DNA from: Clostridiales bacterium
GTDB lineage: Bacteria; Bacillota; Clostridia; Lachnospirales; Lachnospiraceae
Assembly: GCA_029267975.1 (NCBI GenBank)
Contig: JAJUHH010000005.1
Span: 1 to 22,668 of the forward strand
DNA length: 22,668 bases
Direction of reading: 5' to 3'
Positions 21,891-22,668 of this stretch are shown here, piece by piece (the first letter of the stretch is position 1; the number at the start of each line of letters is the position of its first letter). Made by a program: the position numbers and the translations under genes. The notes beneath the pieces are model-generated. The model made no database searches and was not told where the DNA came from. It was given only the letters and a program-made list of their open reading frames with translations.

Positions 21891-22157
21891 CCTGCTGCTT
21901 ACAAATAAAGACAAAGGTAACAATATTTAGGTGATATATAAAAACTGATGACAATATATAGTGGTCTTGCAAATATGGTAATTTGACGGTTTTATAAGGA
22001 AAAACTACTGACCTTTTGTGCATTATTAAGAAATAAATACCGATAAAAGAAGAATAATGTGAAATTATTCCATAATAATTACCAAAAAATTTTGCCTTTC
22101 ATGTGCAAATTTATAAATACAACTCCCTGCAATGCGCCCAAATTGTCTGAAAATTTA
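21891..22157. other. AT-rich spacer upstream of the veg promoter
   Basis: No supported gene. It contains a perfect 7-bp inverted repeat aattatt/aataatt (22063-22080, 4-nt loop) about 80 bp before the veg -35. No terminator is evident for the lipoprotein gene. A plus-strand reading frame at 22059-22262 runs over the veg promoter and has no ribosome site, so I reject it as a gene. Confidence 0.5.
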
Positions 22158-22186
22158 TTGACATTTCCCTATTTTTGTGCTATACT
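22158..22186 (+). promoter_or_regulatory. Strong sigma-A promoter of veg
   Basis: TTGACA (22158-22163), a 17-bp spacer and TATACT (22181-22186): perfect -35 and a one-mismatch -10, the strongest promoter in the window. This agrees with veg being strongly expressed in Bacillus. The start of transcription should be near 22193. Confidence 0.9.
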
Positions 22187-22187
22187 G

Positions 22188-22290
22188 CATGCGAAGCATG
22201 TAGTTTGTTACAGATTTATTTGGATAATGTTTACGAATCGGATCAGGAGGAAGCTGCTCTGATCTGCCAGGAGGAAGCATTGGTAAGGAG
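22188..22290 (+). promoter_or_regulatory. Structured leader of veg with repeated ribosome-site-like sequences
   Basis: The region holds a short stem catgc-gaa-gcatg at 22188-22200 and a hairpin gatcag (22241-22246) with ctgatc (22259-22264). The direct repeat caggaggaagc occurs at 22244-22254 and 22268-22278. The real ribosome site (aaggaga, 22285-22291) follows. An 11-codon ORF (MFTNRIRRKLL, 22227-22262) could be a leader peptide, but it has no good ribosome site of its own. Confidence 0.45.
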
Positions 22291-22296
22291 AAAATA

Positions 22297-22542
22297 ATGA
22301 TGAAGCAAAATGATGTTAACACTGTTCGCAATGCCGTTATGAATCAAACCGGTAAGAGAGTTAAAATTCGTATCAACCGGGGGAGACATAAGGTAGATGT
22401 AACAGAAGGGATTATCTCCGAAACCTATCCAAGCATATTCCTAATCAAGATACAGGAAAAAGAAAATATGCCGGTGAGAGTTGTTTCGTATAGCTATACC
22501 GATATTTTAACTAAGGACGTGGAGCTGATACTTTGCAGTTAG
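22297..22542 (+). CDS. veg: Veg family biofilm-stimulating protein, 81 aa
   Basis: A small Veg-family protein of Firmicutes. In Bacillus subtilis Veg stimulates biofilm formation by acting on the SinR pathway. Family features are MNQTGKRVKIRINRGRHK near 15-32, the ISETYPSIFLIKI strand near 40-52 and VSYSYTDILTKDVEL near 63-77, all close to the Bacillus form. The length is normal. ATG 22297 follows aaggagaaaata; the next codon is also ATG. It has a strong promoter and a strong terminator, so it is a single-gene unit here. No SinR gene is in the window, so the target in this organism is unknown. Confidence 0.93.
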   Translation: MMKQNDVNTVRNAVMNQTGKRVKIRINRGRHKVDVTEGIISETYPSIFLIKIQEKENMPVRVVSYSYTDILTKDVELILCS

Positions 22543-22570
22543 ACAGTATAATCATATATCAGATAAAATG

Positions 22571-22624
22571 AAGGGGCTGTTTCAAAACTAATTGATTAAT
22601 TAGTGGAGAAACAGCCCCTTTTTT
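22571..22624 (+). terminator. Strong terminator of veg
   Basis: A 13-bp perfect stem aaggggctgtttc (22571-22583) and gaaacagcccctt (22608-22620) with a nested ctaatt/aattag stem is followed by six T (22619-22624). Confidence 0.93.
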
Positions 22625-22634
22625 GCAAAAAATC

Positions 22635-22661
22635 AAAAATGCGGATTCCGAAGAACCCGCA
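22635..22661 (-). terminator. Terminator of a minus-strand gene to the right of the window
   Basis: tgcggattc (22640-22648) and gaacccgca (22653-22661) form a 9-bp stem with one mismatch. On the minus strand the loop is UUCG closed by C-G, an ultrastable tetraloop, and the stem is followed by tttttgatttttt. So the gene beyond the right edge probably converges on veg. Confidence 0.65.
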
Positions 22662-22668
22662 AAAATGG

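Noticed and set aside
22059..22262. 67-aa plus-strand ORF upstream of veg
   Set aside because: It runs across the veg promoter, has no ribosome site and an unlikely composition. Only its last 11 codons are in the veg transcript.
10..22668. tRNA, rRNA, CRISPR array, insertion sequence or prophage
   Set aside because: I looked for clover-leaf patterns, regularly spaced repeats, transposase motifs and terminal inverted repeats with target duplications and saw none.

Overview
The window looks like a chromosomal stretch from a spore-forming clostridial anaerobe, most likely a Lachnospiraceae (Lachnoclostridium/Anaerocolumna type). The reasons are moderate GC with AT-rich spacers, strong GGAGG ribosome sites, sigma-A promoters with 16-18 bp spacers, and genes such as a CotS-type spore-coat kinase-like protein, DUF951, a DUF6171-like zinc-ribbon protein, Veg and a PEGA surface protein. 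I see no tRNA, rRNA, CRISPR array, insertion sequence or prophage module.

Layout. 1-1900 (minus strand): a GH43 xylan-side-chain hydrolase followed by an unlisted 42-residue membrane protein with its own ribosome site and a Fur-like palindrome. 2020-4770: cca (tRNA CCA-adding enzyme), then a CotS-like protein whose two catalytic aspartates are asparagines. 4800-7730: a membrane-anchored PEGA-domain protein and a three-TM coiled-coil protein; the latter gene carries a cluster of DnaA-box-like nonamers and is preceded by an inverted repeat that spans its promoter and ribosome site. 7870-9280: pgi, followed by about 600 bp holding terminators and a possible decayed ORF. 9885-10553 (minus): hemolysin III/PAQR family protein. 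10883-13271: DUF951, a DUF6171-like protein, a HAD phosphatase broken by one in-frame TAA, and a c-di-GMP HD-GYP phosphodiesterase. 13264-15264 (minus): an operon of GNAT acetyltransferase, unknown protein, azlC and azlD. 15590-18181: clpB. 18350-21391: a ThuA-like and Gfo/Idh/MocA pair, divergent from an AraC regulator. 21474-21890: PrcB-domain lipoprotein. 22297-22542: veg with a structured leader and a strong terminator.

How the genes fit together. Most of the window is housekeeping: tRNA maturation, glycolysis, protein disaggregation, second-messenger turnover. Two carbohydrate parts stand out. One is a stand-alone GH43. The other is the AraC-controlled ThuA/oxidoreductase pair, which resembles the ThuA/ThuB keto-sugar arrangement without a transporter. 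The less usual signals are the small membrane protein with its palindrome, the kinase-dead CotS relative, the nonsense codon in an otherwise intact HAD gene, the DnaA-box-like cluster, and the inverted repeat before the coiled-coil gene. I did not find a clearly new multi-gene defence or biosynthetic system.
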